This document shows, piece by piece, positions 11,223 through 22,861 of a DNA stretch of 64,000 nt. Each line of letters opens with the position of its first letter. Position 1 is the first letter of the stretch. The position numbers were made by a program, and so were the translations under genes. The notes under the pieces are model-generated. The model worked only from the letters and a program-made list of their open reading frames with translations. It had not been told where the DNA came from and searched no databases. The stretch comes from Marasmius tenuissimus (Eukaryota > Basidiomycota > Agaricomycetes > Agaricales > Marasmiaceae), in assembly GCA_029532415.1 (NCBI GenBank), contig JAQOTA010000050.1, positions 620,001 to 684,000 on the forward strand, written 5' to 3'.

Positions 11223-13406
11223 CTAGTCATCGTCTTCACCCCCGTCGGTCGAGGGTTCCTCCACTTCCACGTCATCGTACCCGTCGCGTATCGTCCACAA
11301 GTCATTGGCCAGTTCTCTCAGATCGTCCAGATCGTCGACTAACCCGTGGGTAAGGGCAGAACCTCGGCGCTGTTCGACGCATTTTGACACGAACCGAGCA
11401 TAGTCGGCGAAAAGGGTGCCCGTTCCAGCTGTCGCGGAGAGAGACGAGAAGATCCCCACGTTACCATTCATTCCCCCAGCCCGACGTCTCGCTTCGTGAT
11501 CGAGGATTGTGTGGTCGGCGAAAATATTCGGGAAAGAAGAAGGCAGGGGTAGGGGTGGTAACATTGGGTTGGTGCTAATCAGAAGAGAGACATCAGTCAT
11601 GCGATCTTTTCGAGCGCGGCTGCGAGTGCGAAGCAAAGATCGAGAACAAGCTGTTGAATAACTTCACCTCATGGCATTGTTAATTTTAATTTGTGTGGTG
11701 ACAAGCCCATCAGGCTGCAAACCCGGTAAGGAAAGAGCTCTCGTGACGTCTCTCCTCGAAAAATAGGTCGGTTCCTGAGAGTAATATTGCATGAGGTTCA
11801 GTTAAATGAAAAGTGAGATTTCTCGCACCAAGTGACGTGGTTTACCCGTTGTTGAAAAATCACATAAGTGGCTGATGGCATTTTCATCGATGGAATTAGG
11901 ATACAGCGGCAACACGCCACTGAGACCCCCAAAGCGATGTAATCCATGAGGATTAAGTGAAGAAGAGAACGCTGGGATCGTTTCTCGATTTCTCTTGGTC
12001 CTTCAGGAAAGATCCATTCAGTATCTTGAGTGCAAGCCGGCTCAAAGAAACTCACCGCAGCGGAATGGTAGAGTTTTCTATATGTGCCGAAAGTAACGCA
12101 GAAGTGTGATAATCTGTGTCCTAACGATCGTGTCAAACTTCAATCTAACCATGAGGGATTAATATGTTTTCTGGGGCTGACATCGATAGCGAGCAAGGAA
12201 CTCGATCGCGAGTTGCGCCATGTTGACGGAGCTTGTATCGGAATGATACTAGTGTAAGTTGACAACTCGTTGTTAATTCCTCGCAAATAAAGCGCGTCGC
12301 TAACAACTCGTCTTGATAACGAGACCTGTGGCGAGATTGTTTAGGTCAACAGAAGGTTCTTTAGCTTACCACGTACCTCTGAGAGGTCTTGTTGGTTGTG
12401 TTTGGAGTCTGCTATCAAGGGGAAGATGACCGTGGACGTCTTGGCTAGCTCGTCATGAAATGCGGAAAGCATTGAGTACGTGAACGATCCAAACGTGGAA
12501 GTGTCATTTGTGACTTGTAGACCCTGTTAATTGTTTGATCAAGCACCACGTCTCGAAGATGGCTCGTCCTTGACGACCTACCTGGAAGTAGTCGCACTCC
12601 TCCAAAAATGCCCTGATCGATGTTTCCATTGGGTCAGATTCCTTGATCAATATCAGGATATCCATTCGGCCTCATTACTAGAGCGGGGCCCACCTCGGAG
12701 AGGGCCCTGAAGCTTTCTCGCCCAAATTGCCAATCACCTCGAACGTCCTGCCATTCAGAGACGTCGGGAAGTACATGCATGGACCTTGGGTGGTAATAAA
12801 CGCGATTGAAGTCAGGCCAGAATCGCACGTCGTTTGAGTGAGGTCGATGCTGATCATCGTCCGTCCCATCCTGCAGATCTCGTTGATATGTTGACTGAGA
12901 TTGAGGCGCTTGTTTACATTCCACGATATCCCCGTTCCTGCTGCTGGTCTCAGAAATCGAAGAATCAAATCCAACAAAGCGAGTCACCAGAGGGCGGATG
13001 GATCTTCTTCTCCATCCTCGTTTAGGACACCGTCTCGAGCGAGTGAACCAAAATTCACTACCGCAATACACAGGTACAATGTGGAGTTCACTCGTCAACT
13101 CCACACCGGAATATCAAATATAGGCCACGTACCTTTTCTGTCGAAAATGAGAGCTCTTGGAGAATAGGTCGCGTTTCCCTGCCAGGATAAATAAGGAGTA
13201 AGTGACAATCTCTTTTCTGTCAAACTGGCTTCGTCATGTACCTTTCTATCTACTCCTTCTCGGAATGACACGTCGTTGTCGATGAGAGGTTCTGCCGGGT
13301 CTTCTTCTTGTTCAGGATAAATAAAATATTGTTCTTGCGCATTCCAAAAATGTGTTCCGATATGGTTTGCAAACGAACCCGCCTGGATGTAGATGATCTC
13401 CCGCAT
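11223..13406 (-). CDS. DML1: DML1/Misato family tubulin-like protein
   Basis: Eleven exons (13406-13242, 13178-13133, 13057-12988, 12937-12694, 12641-12582, 12523-12377, 12325-12182, 12120-12056, 12000-11829, 11774-11668, 11574-11223) give 523 residues in one frame. The start MREIIYIQAGSFANHIGTHF is the Misato segment II tubulin-like N-terminus. It continues with DNDVSFREG, SPRALIFDRK, DFNRVYYHPRS, the FLEECDYFQGLQVTNDTSTF core, a DALYLRG...P.QAPSTW segment and SALLSAHIENSTIPLR, ending in an acidic tail. Yeast Dml1 and animal Misato act in mitochondrial morphology and inheritance and in tubulin folding. The full domain order and usual length (about 500 aa) argue for an intact gene. Confidence 0.93.
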
Positions 13407-13750
13407 GGTGATGGATTACAGCACCGCTGACAAGAACCGAATATGAGATATCTGCGTGCTAATTTTTAGTATCGGTCTTTCAAGTATAGATCATCGCCCA
13501 TCGAAGTGCTTGACCTTAAAGATGAACGTCGCTGCTGAAGAGAATATCATATTATGTCAGCGTCAAAGCGTGGAAAGCTTCAGACGCGGTCACGTTGCCT
13601 CAGGGCGGCCGCGTCGCTATAAGGCGGCTTCCCGAGAATTGATTATCCACCAGGGCGGCATTCAATCGTCATCAAGTAGTCTCGAAAGTGCAAGCAATAC
13701 TATGCCCTTGACCTGTATTCAGCTTTGCCCCTTGTCTACTCGACATCGTA

Positions 13751-14518
13751 TCACTGCAAAGCGCGGGACGCTTCCTCGATTGTCCAACGCCCCGTTATGC
13801 AAAGCGTCCGCCTAATATCCGCTGATAATGCTGTGGAGTACAAGTCGCCCAAGGCTACACCGACATTTATGCCGTGTGATTGATTAAGGGATTTTTTCAA
13901 TGGCATAAACGCGGTCGAATGCCACACTTCAAGTTCCCGATGCTCATGCCCCTGAAAATCTATAGGGAGGTAGGTGGTGCCCCACATCGACGCATCCTCA
14001 CTCGGACTTTCTAGTGCGGGGTAAATGTAAGGAGTCAGACTCGGCAACTGACGCGTTTCTGAGGCTTACAGGTACCATTACAATGTTGGACGACAGATTT
14101 GAATACCCCGCCACTGTATAATACTGTCGTCGAGCGGTACTAACTCGGGGGAATCCTATGCCTTTCTACGAAAATTAACACAGTAACCAGGCTGATCGAC
14201 CATATCGTGTCGTTCATCCAGCCGAGAATACGAGTCCTATCTTTTTCGTACCTTTGACAGCACGGTGGATTCACTCACCATCAGACAAAGCTTACACAAG
14301 CTACAAGCATGTTTGATATCTCAGCAGTCGTCCCTGACCGAAGTGCCAGCGACATACGGCCGTGAATACTCACGGTAGGCAAGAGGGGCTCCGCGATATA
14401 TCTGGGTCATGTTATTAACCGTGCCATTCCCTAGCGGCGCAGTGGATGTAATAACATTCAAGTTGCACGTCAACTGGGCGGGTCTCTGCAGATTTAGCTC
14501 CAGCCGATATAGATACAA
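13751..14518 (-). CDS. Probable multi-exon gene, unidentified (exon limits uncertain)
   Basis: Several minus-strand stretches look coding but need introns to join. 14518-14374 ends in an N-glycosylation-rich segment NGTVNNMTQIYRGAPLAY before a GTGAGT donor. About 14245-14155 encodes a membrane-like segment containing IWSISLVTVLIFVERHRI. About 14150-14000 encodes QYYTVAGYSNLSSNIVMVPV. 14040-13751 encodes SLTPYIYPALESP and an acidic-aromatic stretch. Together they suggest a secreted or membrane protein. I do not recognise the family and could not fix a single frame-consistent model. It lies between DML1 and the WOPR gene, all on the same strand. Confidence 0.35.
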
Positions 14519-14637
14519 TGACAGGTGAAATACAGTGTTGCGAAGCCAGCTTCGTATAAGAATACGTCCGAGTCAGTATTTTACAAGTGAATATCCGTTT
14601 GCAACCGTCCAAAAGCGAAATAGATATCCCGAACTAA

Positions 14638-15786
14638 TCAGAAAGACACTCTCAAGAGACCCAAAGCCCGTCGGTCCTCAGCGGACAGTGGGGCGTATCC
14701 GGACTCACCGGAGTTAGGTGACGCTGAAATGGGGGATGCCGGCCCTGTCTGGCGGCGATTGATACTTGGTCTTTGAGAGTCAGAATGGTATGTAACGGCC
14801 GATAGAGGAGGCAACGAGACTCGTTGACTTCGATCGCCGGCAAGAGGGGGGGAGAGCGGAGCCGGATAGCTATAAGGGAGAGGAAGGGGTGTAGGGGAGC
14901 AAGTGGTGACGGGGGATGGATAGCCTGAGGATCGATAATCTACCTCATCGGAGGCACTACACGGATATTGATCCATCCTGGATGACAAGGATTTGCTGTT
15001 TATAAAAACACCGTCTGGAACTCGTATACGCCTGAGGTAATCATAACTTTCGATCACCGGGAGATGTAAATAGTCGTTCCCCTGTGTGCAGTCGCTTTGT
15101 GTGAGGTGTTTTACGCCTGTAAAGCATGCGGGACGGACGTACCGAGAAATACGCTACAACGTGCCACTTCCTCGTTTCAGTAGTCCCAGGCAGGTTGACT
15201 ATCGCAGAGTATGTTTGCTTCGTCAAGCCGTTCGGCTTTGACGGACGATCCTTTCGCCTTGTGGGCGGAGGTAATATTGCTGTAGGGTCTGACGCCCGTC
15301 GAGCTCTAGGCGAGAGCAAATGAGATGACAATACCAAGAGCAAAAGGGCTGCAAACCTTCTGGCTGCCTTGGCATCCTTTTCCTCTTGCGTAGTTTCGAC
15401 CTTCTCCTCGTAGAATAGGTAATCACCCCGCATGCGACTTTGTGACCTGCGTAAGTCATGGTCAGTAGGGCTGTACTGAGAGTTCTGACGAACTGAACAA
15501 GCGTTCACCATCTCCTCCCGTCTGTCCACCTCAACAAACCACCTTCGTCTTCAGCCTCCTCCCAAACGAATACGTTTCCGCTGTTCAGTAGTTCACGTTC
15601 GCTCGCTATGAGCCTCCGCTTGATTATCGGCAAAATGTTGAGTCTAACTGCCTCGAGGACGACATGGGCGTCGTGAGCATCACGTATATCTATGGAAGAT
15701 GGTTAGCATGTGCGGCATGGGGACAGCGACGGCAACGGACGAAGGGAAGGATGTGTGGCAGATCTGTTCACTTCGACAGCAGACAT
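14638..15786 (-). CDS. Gti1/Pac2 (WOPR-domain) transcription regulator
   Basis: Five exons (15786-15741, 15689-15509, 15446-15357, 15305-15143, 15081-14638) give 307 residues. The N-terminal WOPR subdomain reads HIRDAHDAHVVLEAVRLN, a KRRLIASERELLNSGNVFVW stretch and RWTDGRRWSQSRMRGDYLFY. The second subdomain has SKPNGLTKQTYSAIVNLPG and KWHVVAYFSGNDYLHLPVIE. A Pro/Ser-rich tail follows and ends SAEDRRALGLLRVSF. WOPR proteins (Wor1, Ryp1, Pac2, Gti1) bind DNA directly and act as master switches of morphology, nutrient response or secreted-effector expression in fungi. A CTAAC branch site precedes the first acceptor. Targets here cannot be inferred from sequence; neighbouring secreted genes are only a circumstantial link. 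Confidence 0.92.
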
Positions 15787-17590
15787 AGGTCAAGGGGGAG
15801 ATGGGGAGGGATGTCTAGAGATAAAAATCAGCATTGATATATATCCCAGGAAAAGAGACGTGACGTGAAACTCCCCACCGGGGAGTTTACGGAAATGAGA
15901 TTTGGGATCCCTTCCTGATATGTCAAGAAAGGCAAACCGAAATTGCCCTTTTGCAAGGGTAGACGGTTTCCTGGCGCTTCCCGCATTTAATATAGTAGGT
16001 GAGCGGCCCGTGGTATCTGGCCAATATACGCCCCTTAAAACCTACGGTCACTCGTGGACGAGTCGAGAGAACAGCAAGCGTTGACGTTTTATGATGAGTC
16101 TATTTCCGTTTAGGAGAATCATGAGGTGCTGTTTGCCAGAAACAACAGTTTTGAATTAGACGAAAGTGACCACATTGCCCTTGAGAGATTAGATTATTAG
16201 ATGAGGCAGGGCTGGGCTCGTAGTCGCTGTTATAGTTGGAGAAACCTCGGCTGTCCCGAAGTTTACCCACGTTGACGGGATACGTAGCAAAGCTTGGGAT
16301 GTGAAGTTGAGAAGTGACGAGCCGGGAACACCTTGACAATCGGCATTCTGCTTTGTGACGTTCAAGAATCGATGAGAGAATTTATCGAACGAACTAGAAG
16401 GCTATTCTGTTAGCGAAATGTAACCGTGGGCTGTACCATCCGACCGACAGCTTGAATAAAAATAAACCCGCTGACGCACCGCACGGGAAGAGACGTACAA
16501 ATGCAGTTTACACGGGTTCATGAGATTCGGACACACGTGGAATCTGACGAAAAATCGAGTCAAGATATGTCTGTTTCTTAAAGACCGGGTGACCCACGTC
16601 AAAATGAAGGGATTTGATCGGCCAAACAGGCGTAGTAATTCCTTGGTAGCCCCTCAAAGCAATATTCGGTGCCGAGTCAAGAAAGCCAAGTCGGTCGGAG
16701 GCAGCCTCCACACGTGTCCAGACTGGGACAGCTCTGGGACCTCGAAGTTCTTCTCATGCGGAGTCTACCCGCACATTGTTCTTTGTGGGAGACCTGATGA
16801 TTGTTTTCCGTGAGTTACCGTGGCAATAGGGACTTACATGTGAGGTTAGTTCGGGTCCGCCTCAAAGCCAAAGCTAATGAGGTTCACCCCTATCTGTGCC
16901 TCAGAACCCTCACGCATGGGAGTAGCAGGCCTATTGTTGGCACCTTCAGAGCGAAGTGCTATATTTACCCAGAGTGTGATCTTGTTCGAATAAGTTCAAT
17001 CGCGTCAACCATTGAAGGCGAAAAAAACGAACCCGAACATTGAACTTACCCGTGATATACGACTGTTAGCCTGGAGACTGGGCTTATCTCCCGGGATATC
17101 CGTGACTGAGATGAATATTCACCTCAAACACCCAATGATGCGAGAAGGAGGAGATACATGATGGGTGAGCTGTATAGGGCTGTCTAACAGTGAGCGCAAT
17201 TGATTATCAGGGCACGTGGCACGATATTCTCACGCATTGATCATGGTCCGTGCGCACATCCTCTGAGTCGGCGTAAGCAGGCGCCGCTTCACACCCGACC
17301 TCCGTCGATTCAGTGCCGCTGCGGCCCTTCGATACACGCCTTTTTTTCTCAAGTAGAGCATGCAATCCGAAACACTTCAAGCCTATTTCCGACTGAAATT
17401 TGGGTTTCCATTACGACGATTGTTTCAACCAGTAAATTTGCAAGCTTTGGAACAGGGAACAATCCAGAAATTCATATTCATCTGGAACGGATCCTTAAAC
17501 TCGATTTACAAACGACAACCTCTATACCTTGAAACAAACTCGCAATGCTCCCCACAACGTCGATCAAGGTGTAAGATCTTCGTGGAATTC
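15787..17590. other. No gene recognised
   Basis: About 1.8 kb between the divergent WOPR and secreted-repeat genes. Only short frames are present. The minus-strand stretch 16711-16508 contains a fairly protein-like segment (GYQGITTPVWPIKS) that I cannot place. The part nearest 15.8 kb is the WOPR promoter; the part nearest 17.6 kb is the promoter of the next gene. Confidence 0.4.
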
Positions 17591-17593
17591 CAG

Positions 17594-17600
17594 TATATAA
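17594..17600 (+). promoter_or_regulatory. TATA-like box of secreted repeat gene
   Basis: TATATAA about 127 bases before the ATG at 17727, followed by a C/T-rich leader. Confidence 0.4.
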
Positions 17601-17726
17601 GTGCTTGCTTACTGGGACACCCAAACCCATCACCTCCCTCCTCTCCCTCTCGATCGACTTTCAGGAAAAGTTCTTGCCAACTACACACGCTCACTGCTCC
17701 TATCCAGTAATCGCACAGTCATTGAC

Positions 17727-19185
17727 ATGCCTTCCGCTCGCTTCACCATTCTCGTTCTTGCTGCAATCTCGTTGGCGAATGCTGCACCCATTATACCCGG
17801 AGAGCAGGCTCTCCCCGCTATGACGAACCCCCTCGGACCTAACATTCCTGTTACAGGGAACTCTGATCCCCTGGGCCTTTCAGAGGTCTTACAGGAGCCG
17901 CGTGCCCTTCCTGTCGTTGGCGATCTTCTCGGAGGCCTTGGAGGAGAGAAAGGAGGAAAGCTACCCCTTGTCGGCGATCTCACAAAGTCTCTGCCGATCG
18001 TTGGCGGTCTCGGTACCCGTGACTCTCAGCACTCACACGCCCTCCCTATCGTTGGGGATCTTCTCGGAGGACTTGGCGGAGAAGGAGGAGAAGCAAAGCT
18101 ACCTCTCGTTGGCGACCTCACCAAGTCTCTGCCGATCGTTGGTGGTCTCGGTGTCCGCGACTCCCAGCACTCACGCGCTCTCCCTATCGTTGGGGATCTT
18201 CTTGGAGGTCTTGGTGGGGAAGGAGGAGGAAAGCTTCCCCTCGTAGGTGACTTGACGAAGTCTCTACCGATCGTTAGTGGTCTTGGTGTCCGTGACTTGC
18301 AACAGTCGCGCGCTCTCCCTGTCGTCGGGAACCTTCTCGGAAGTCTTGGAGGCGGAGATGCGGGAGGAAAGCTACCGCTAGTCGGTGACCTGGCCAAGAG
18401 CGTCCCAGTTGTTAGCAACCTGGGCGCTCGTCATGGTCAGCCTGGCGATGAAGATGGCCCCCCTGCCGACAACTCCAAATCTGACGCTTGTGGACCCTGC
18501 AATGCAAAGAACATTGCTAGCGATGCCCTAGCTCAGCTCACTCCTCTCCTTCACCAGATCAGTAAGTCCCCACTCTCTTTTCTGCAATTTCCATGGAATA
18601 ATTTTGTGTCAGCATCTATGACTTCCGGCGGAAATATGGATATCGGTACTCTCACACCCCTAGTCACCCAGGTCGATGGTATCCTCGGTAGTGCGACCGG
18701 GAAAATCAGTGGCCTTGTGAACGCCCAGGGGTCTGGTAGCGTGTCCGTTGGAGACGTTGCCAACGTGGTTAGCCCACTCGTCAATGTGCGTCTTATTCAC
18801 TCATCCTTTCGTGCTGTTGTATTGACCGCCACCCTCTTCTCACGTAGGCGGTTCTTACTTCGTTCGGCGGAGTTCTGAAAGCCGGTGGAAATGGAGACGT
18901 GAAAGCCATCACTGACCTTCTCTCCGGTCCAGCGTATGTTTCTTTATTCTGCTTCCGTTCTCTCTCTTCTCTTCTCAGCTGATTACGTTGAACAGTGGTA
19001 AACTCGGCGGGTTCCTTAACTCCTTCACAACGGTTCTTGGTGGCGACTTCACCTCTTCCATTCTCCCTCAGATTACTGGGAATCTAGGATTTATTTCTCA
19101 GCTCGGAGGCAACGCATCCGGTAGCTTCAACTTTTTGGGGTTGAACCTCAATAGTCTTCTCGGAAAGATAACTGGTAGTGTCTAG
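17727..19185 (+). CDS. Secreted protein with four 45-residue VGDLLGGLGG repeats
   Basis: Four exons (17727-18561, 18613-18785, 18848-18933, 18996-19185) give 427 residues. A hydrophobic signal peptide ends near NAAP. Residues about 59-239 are four near-identical 45-46-residue units, each built as ALPIVGDLLGGLGG - linker - KLPLVGDLTKSLPIVGGLG - R/DSQHS. A DACGPCNAK cysteine pair follows, then a Gly/Leu/Val-rich domain running to the end (LGLNLNSLLGKITGSV). Function unknown; the composition suggests a self-associating wall or surface protein. Intron 1 (phase 1, after LTPLLHQI) and intron 2 (phase 0, after SPLVN) occupy the same sites as in the gene at 21182, so the two C-terminal domains appear homologous. 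Confidence 0.85.
17901..18443 (+). repeat. Four tandem 135-138-bp coding repeats
   Basis: Units at 17901-18035, 18036-18173, 18174-18308 and 18309-18443 inside exon 1 of the secreted protein gene. Units 1-3 are very similar at base level; unit 4 is the most diverged. Lengths are all multiples of three, so gain or loss of a unit keeps the frame. Confidence 0.9.
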
Positions 19186-21053
19186 AGTAGTGCCTCTTCT
19201 TGCGGCTCCGCAACTTCTTCTGTATTCCTTCTTCGCTGTACCTATGACACATACCTTCGAACTGCGTTCGCAACTTCCTCACAGATCATCGATCATGACT
19301 TACGACTTGTTCCAGATAAGTAGTGAGCTTACCCCCGATAATTCGGAGGATTTTGGGCGCCTGACAAACCCTGAGAAGACATGAGAAAGCGCACAAGTTG
19401 GTACGGAAATCTTTTATGCATGTTTCTAGGTGTTGGGTGCCAAACGTTTGGCTCATCACTGTTTTGATCTTCCCTTTTGAGTCCTTGTGGTCTATCTTTG
19501 GCCTGATCGATCCGGCGGCCCAGTCCGCGAACCATGTACAGAGTCTGAATGAGAACTTTGATGCGGCTTTGATTCACGTAAAGGGAATAAGAATCCTGAA
19601 ACGGACGAGGGACAAGAAAAAATAGATAACAGTTCTATTCTGATCATGACGGCAGCTGAGAATAGACTCTGTAGCGGTTTAGTAGGCAACTACCGACAAG
19701 TCGCGAGACGAGGAGGATTTCGGAATATTAGTGAGTCATAGAGCCACTGTGTTCCTGTGGGAGACAAGATACAACTCGATGTCCCAGTTCTATTCTTCAA
19801 CTCAATTGAGCTTATCTGACGTTCAGAGTGTCAGGTTCAAGTTACTGCCTAGAGCTTCTTCAGTCGGCCGAATGCCTTCAGCGATAGGCCGTCTTTGTGG
19901 CCAGAATAGAAGGTGAGGGCGATAAACGCCACAGAAAACTTACACGCAACGACGCATACTTGATGACACATCTCAGAGATTTAGGGCCGCGATGATCGGC
20001 TATGCTATAGAGCGAAAACTTCACTCGAACCCCCCTTCAGTGACCGGCGAGTCGGTCACAGTTCGCAATATATCGATGAATAGAGACTCGTGACCATCAT
20101 GAGTGAGGCATGCTTTGAGCACTTTTAGTATACCGCTAGCCCGTCGATGTCTGAGGACGGTCCTGGAAAGTGTTGTGGATGCCTGTGGGCGTTCAGTCGG
20201 AAGGAAGTGTATGCATCGCGGTGCACAGCTTAGTCATCGCTGGACTCCGGGCCCGGGCAGGTCCGGATTTGGTTGCAGCTCGCTTTGACAGCTACCATCA
20301 CAGCAACTCCTGCATTCTTGGGTCATCTAGCACCATCATCGCTTGTTTGACTGGGTAAATTTGCTGATTTAACAGCTCAGCAAGTCGCTCGGAGGCTCAA
20401 TCTTCGATATGACAAAGAAACAGGTGCGTTTTCACAAAAATTAGGATGACATTACACTTTGTTGTCGTTCCAAGGACTCGCAAGATCCTAGCAACGAGAC
20501 TTATATCAAACTTGCTGTTTTCATAACAGAGATCCTCCAATTTCAAAGTCTTTGTGGTGAATCGCTAAACACGAATGTTTGTCGGCAAGGTGCGAGGTGA
20601 CTACGGTTGCTGTCCAACTCAGTTGACTTACAACTTTCTGACCACAGTAGTCATGAGCATGAATTTCTGCTCACTTTTCGAGGATACCGATCAGATTCAA
20701 CCAAGCAACTCATACGGGCGGCTGGAGCGACTCCTGTGAGCTCCTGTTACAGATTGCGCTCTATTGCGACCATACAGGCGTCCGGTGTCGGTAATTGCAT
20801 TCAGAAGGCGGCACATCCATGATCTCTGCCGGGTCCTCCTCCTGAGGCTTCAGGAATTGGCCAGTATTGGCAGCATCCTCGAAAGGAATTGAAGGTATGG
20901 CAACATTGCAGCTTCGAAATTCTGCCGGTTCTGACCCCTCTCCGTTAGTAGGTCGCTGCTCAACGAACACCCTCGCTCTTCAACATAGCAACGGAAGGCA
21001 GCGAACTTCGAAACAGTCAAATCCAAAACCCTTCTAGATGGTGAAGTCGCCTG
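19186..21053. other. Mostly gene-free; possible exons of an unknown gene at about 20296-20595
   Basis: No family recognised. A plus-strand reading joins LPSQQLLHSW (about 20290), then LSKSLGGSIFDMTKKQ, and across a GTGCGT...CAAG intron to SQDPSNETYIKLAVFITEIL, ending at a stop near 20598. The frame is kept but the upstream exons are unclear, so this may be a gene remnant. The rest shows only short frames. TATAAGA at about 21055 likely belongs to the next gene. Confidence 0.25.
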
Positions 21054-21181
21054 GTATAAGAACGAGGAAGAATTCATCCACCAGATCCAACAACAACTTC
21101 TCTTTCATCAGCTTTTCTTCTCTCTGTCGGACAGCCATATCATCAGGACTCTCCTTTCTTAACTCATTCATTTTTGCCAAC

Positions 21182-22326
21182 ATGCCTTCTTTCGGAACGA
21201 TCTCTCTATTCCTTTTGGCGTCTTTGACGACGTTCTCGTCAGCTGCTCCTCCTCCCCCTCTTCCATCAGCCGTACACATTCTCGAGGCTCGGTGCCCTGA
21301 ATGTGAGGCGAAGGAAGCTCCTCTCCCTGTTCTCTGTGCAGACCTGCAGGCGAAGGTCTCTCCCCTCGTAGATCAGATGAGTACGTCATGGTTTTGTTTC
21401 GTCTTCATCCGTACTTTTCACTGACTTTCGACCTTCATCGACAGAGGCCTTAACCGAGGTTACCCCCGACGCTTTGAACCCCATCTGCGGAGACATCAAA
21501 TCCGCCTTCGCGGACGCTCAGGCCAAAGTCCAAATCTACATCGATGGTAGTGTCAATGTCGACATCGGACTCGCTGGTGACGTCAACGGCGGTGCCTCTG
21601 TCGGTATCGACGTTTTCGCTGGTACGCTCGCTGGTCTCGTCAACGTTCGTCCCTCTCTACCTTATTTCTCCCCGTCTCTCGACTGACCCATCATATCCCT
21701 CTACATAGCTCGTCTTCGAAGGCTGCAAAGTCGCCCTCTCCGCTGCTGCTGATGGCCAAGCCGACGGATGCAAGAAGGTTCTCGCGGATCTTTGCACGGG
21801 TATCGCTGCCTTCGTTCAGGTCTGCTGTACTTTCTGTGGTGCGGCGCTTGTGGCGGCGGTTTCTGCGAAGATTGGAGGGTTCGTCGATTTCTGTGGAACG
21901 TTGGGTGTTTCGGCTGCTGTTGGATTCCTTGTCTCTGCTGGCGCTGGCGTCGGAGCAGGAGTTGGTGTTGGTGGTAGTGTTGACGCTAGTGTGGATGCGG
22001 GTGTGGATGCCAGTGCTGGCGTCGATGCCAGTGCTGGTGCTGATGCCGGGGTTGATGCTGGTGCTGGAGTTGACGCCGGTGTGGATGCCAATGCCGGTGC
22101 CGATGCTGGCGTCGATGTTGGTGCTGGCGCTGGTGGACTCCTCAAAGGTGGACTCGGCGGTATTCTGTCCGCGGGACTTGGCGCTCTTGGTAGCCTCTCC
22201 GGTCACGCAGGAGCCGGTGCTAATGTAAATGCTGGCGTAGGTGCCGGTGCTGGTATACGTGAGTCTTTCAGATCATAATCTTGTCTCGCCGTCCAGCGTT
22301 TCTGACTTGTTGATTGTTTAGTCTAA
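21182..22326 (+). CDS. Secreted Cys-containing protein with Val-Asp-Ala low-complexity tail
   Basis: Four exons (21182-21380, 21445-21644, 21709-22258, and a 5-nt last exon 22322-22326 carrying the stop) give 317 residues. A signal peptide ends TFSSAAPP, followed by an ARCPECEAK cysteine pair, an LCADLQAKVSPLVDQM helix, a DGSVNVDIGLAGDVNGGASV stretch, and a Cys-rich hydrophobic segment (LCTGIAAFVQVCCTFCGAA). A tail of about 60 residues of GVDAGVDASAG-like units is followed by Gly/Leu-rich sequence. Intron sites and phases match those of the 17727 gene over the shared domain. Function unknown; secretion and a hydrophobic low-complexity body point to the cell surface or matrix. Confidence 0.82.
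21964..22136 (+). repeat. Degenerate short tandem repeats encoding GVDASAGVDAG
   Basis: Imperfect units of roughly 12-24 nt (ggtgtggatgcc, agtgctggcgtc and variants) encode alternating Val-Asp-Ala and Ala-Gly. Drift is largely in third positions. Confidence 0.75.
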
Positions 22327-22861
22327 ATCGTTTTATGTACTTGATGAGGAAATGAATCGTGGACATTTTGGTATATATGTATATGCCGCTCCTTTGATGT
22401 CGTGCTGAATTTGTACTAGGCTGTAGATAGTTATATACAGCTCTTTACAGCAATACGCGCTGGACTAAAACATTCGTGATTGCAATGTTCTCTCATCGAC
22501 TTAAGGTCCTTCCCGGAACCACATGGGACATCTTGCTATCGCAAAATCAAGATCAACTAATGCTAATGGTAAGGATGTCTGAATGTGCATTGGATATCGG
22601 TAAAACTATGCTAAACTACTTGGACGGGGAGAAAGATGCTATTGCTACGGCTACCTACTTAGTAAATAATGAGCGTGAGATATCGTATCTACCTATGAAA
22701 GAGAATGCAAATGAGAGGGAGAGAGGAAAAATGATACAGTATGTCTGATGAATTACACGTGTGGTCGAGAACACAGGGGGAAAAAACCAGGAGGTACTTA
22801 ATGAATGAAGTGCGTCAACGTTCAGGTTCATGAAATGGAAGGACTACGGTAACGGGGGCCT

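Noticed and set aside
18026..18418. Long antisense ORFs over the secreted repeat gene
   Set aside because: They are mirror frames of the tandem repeats (Arg/Pro/Ser-rich) with no independent support.
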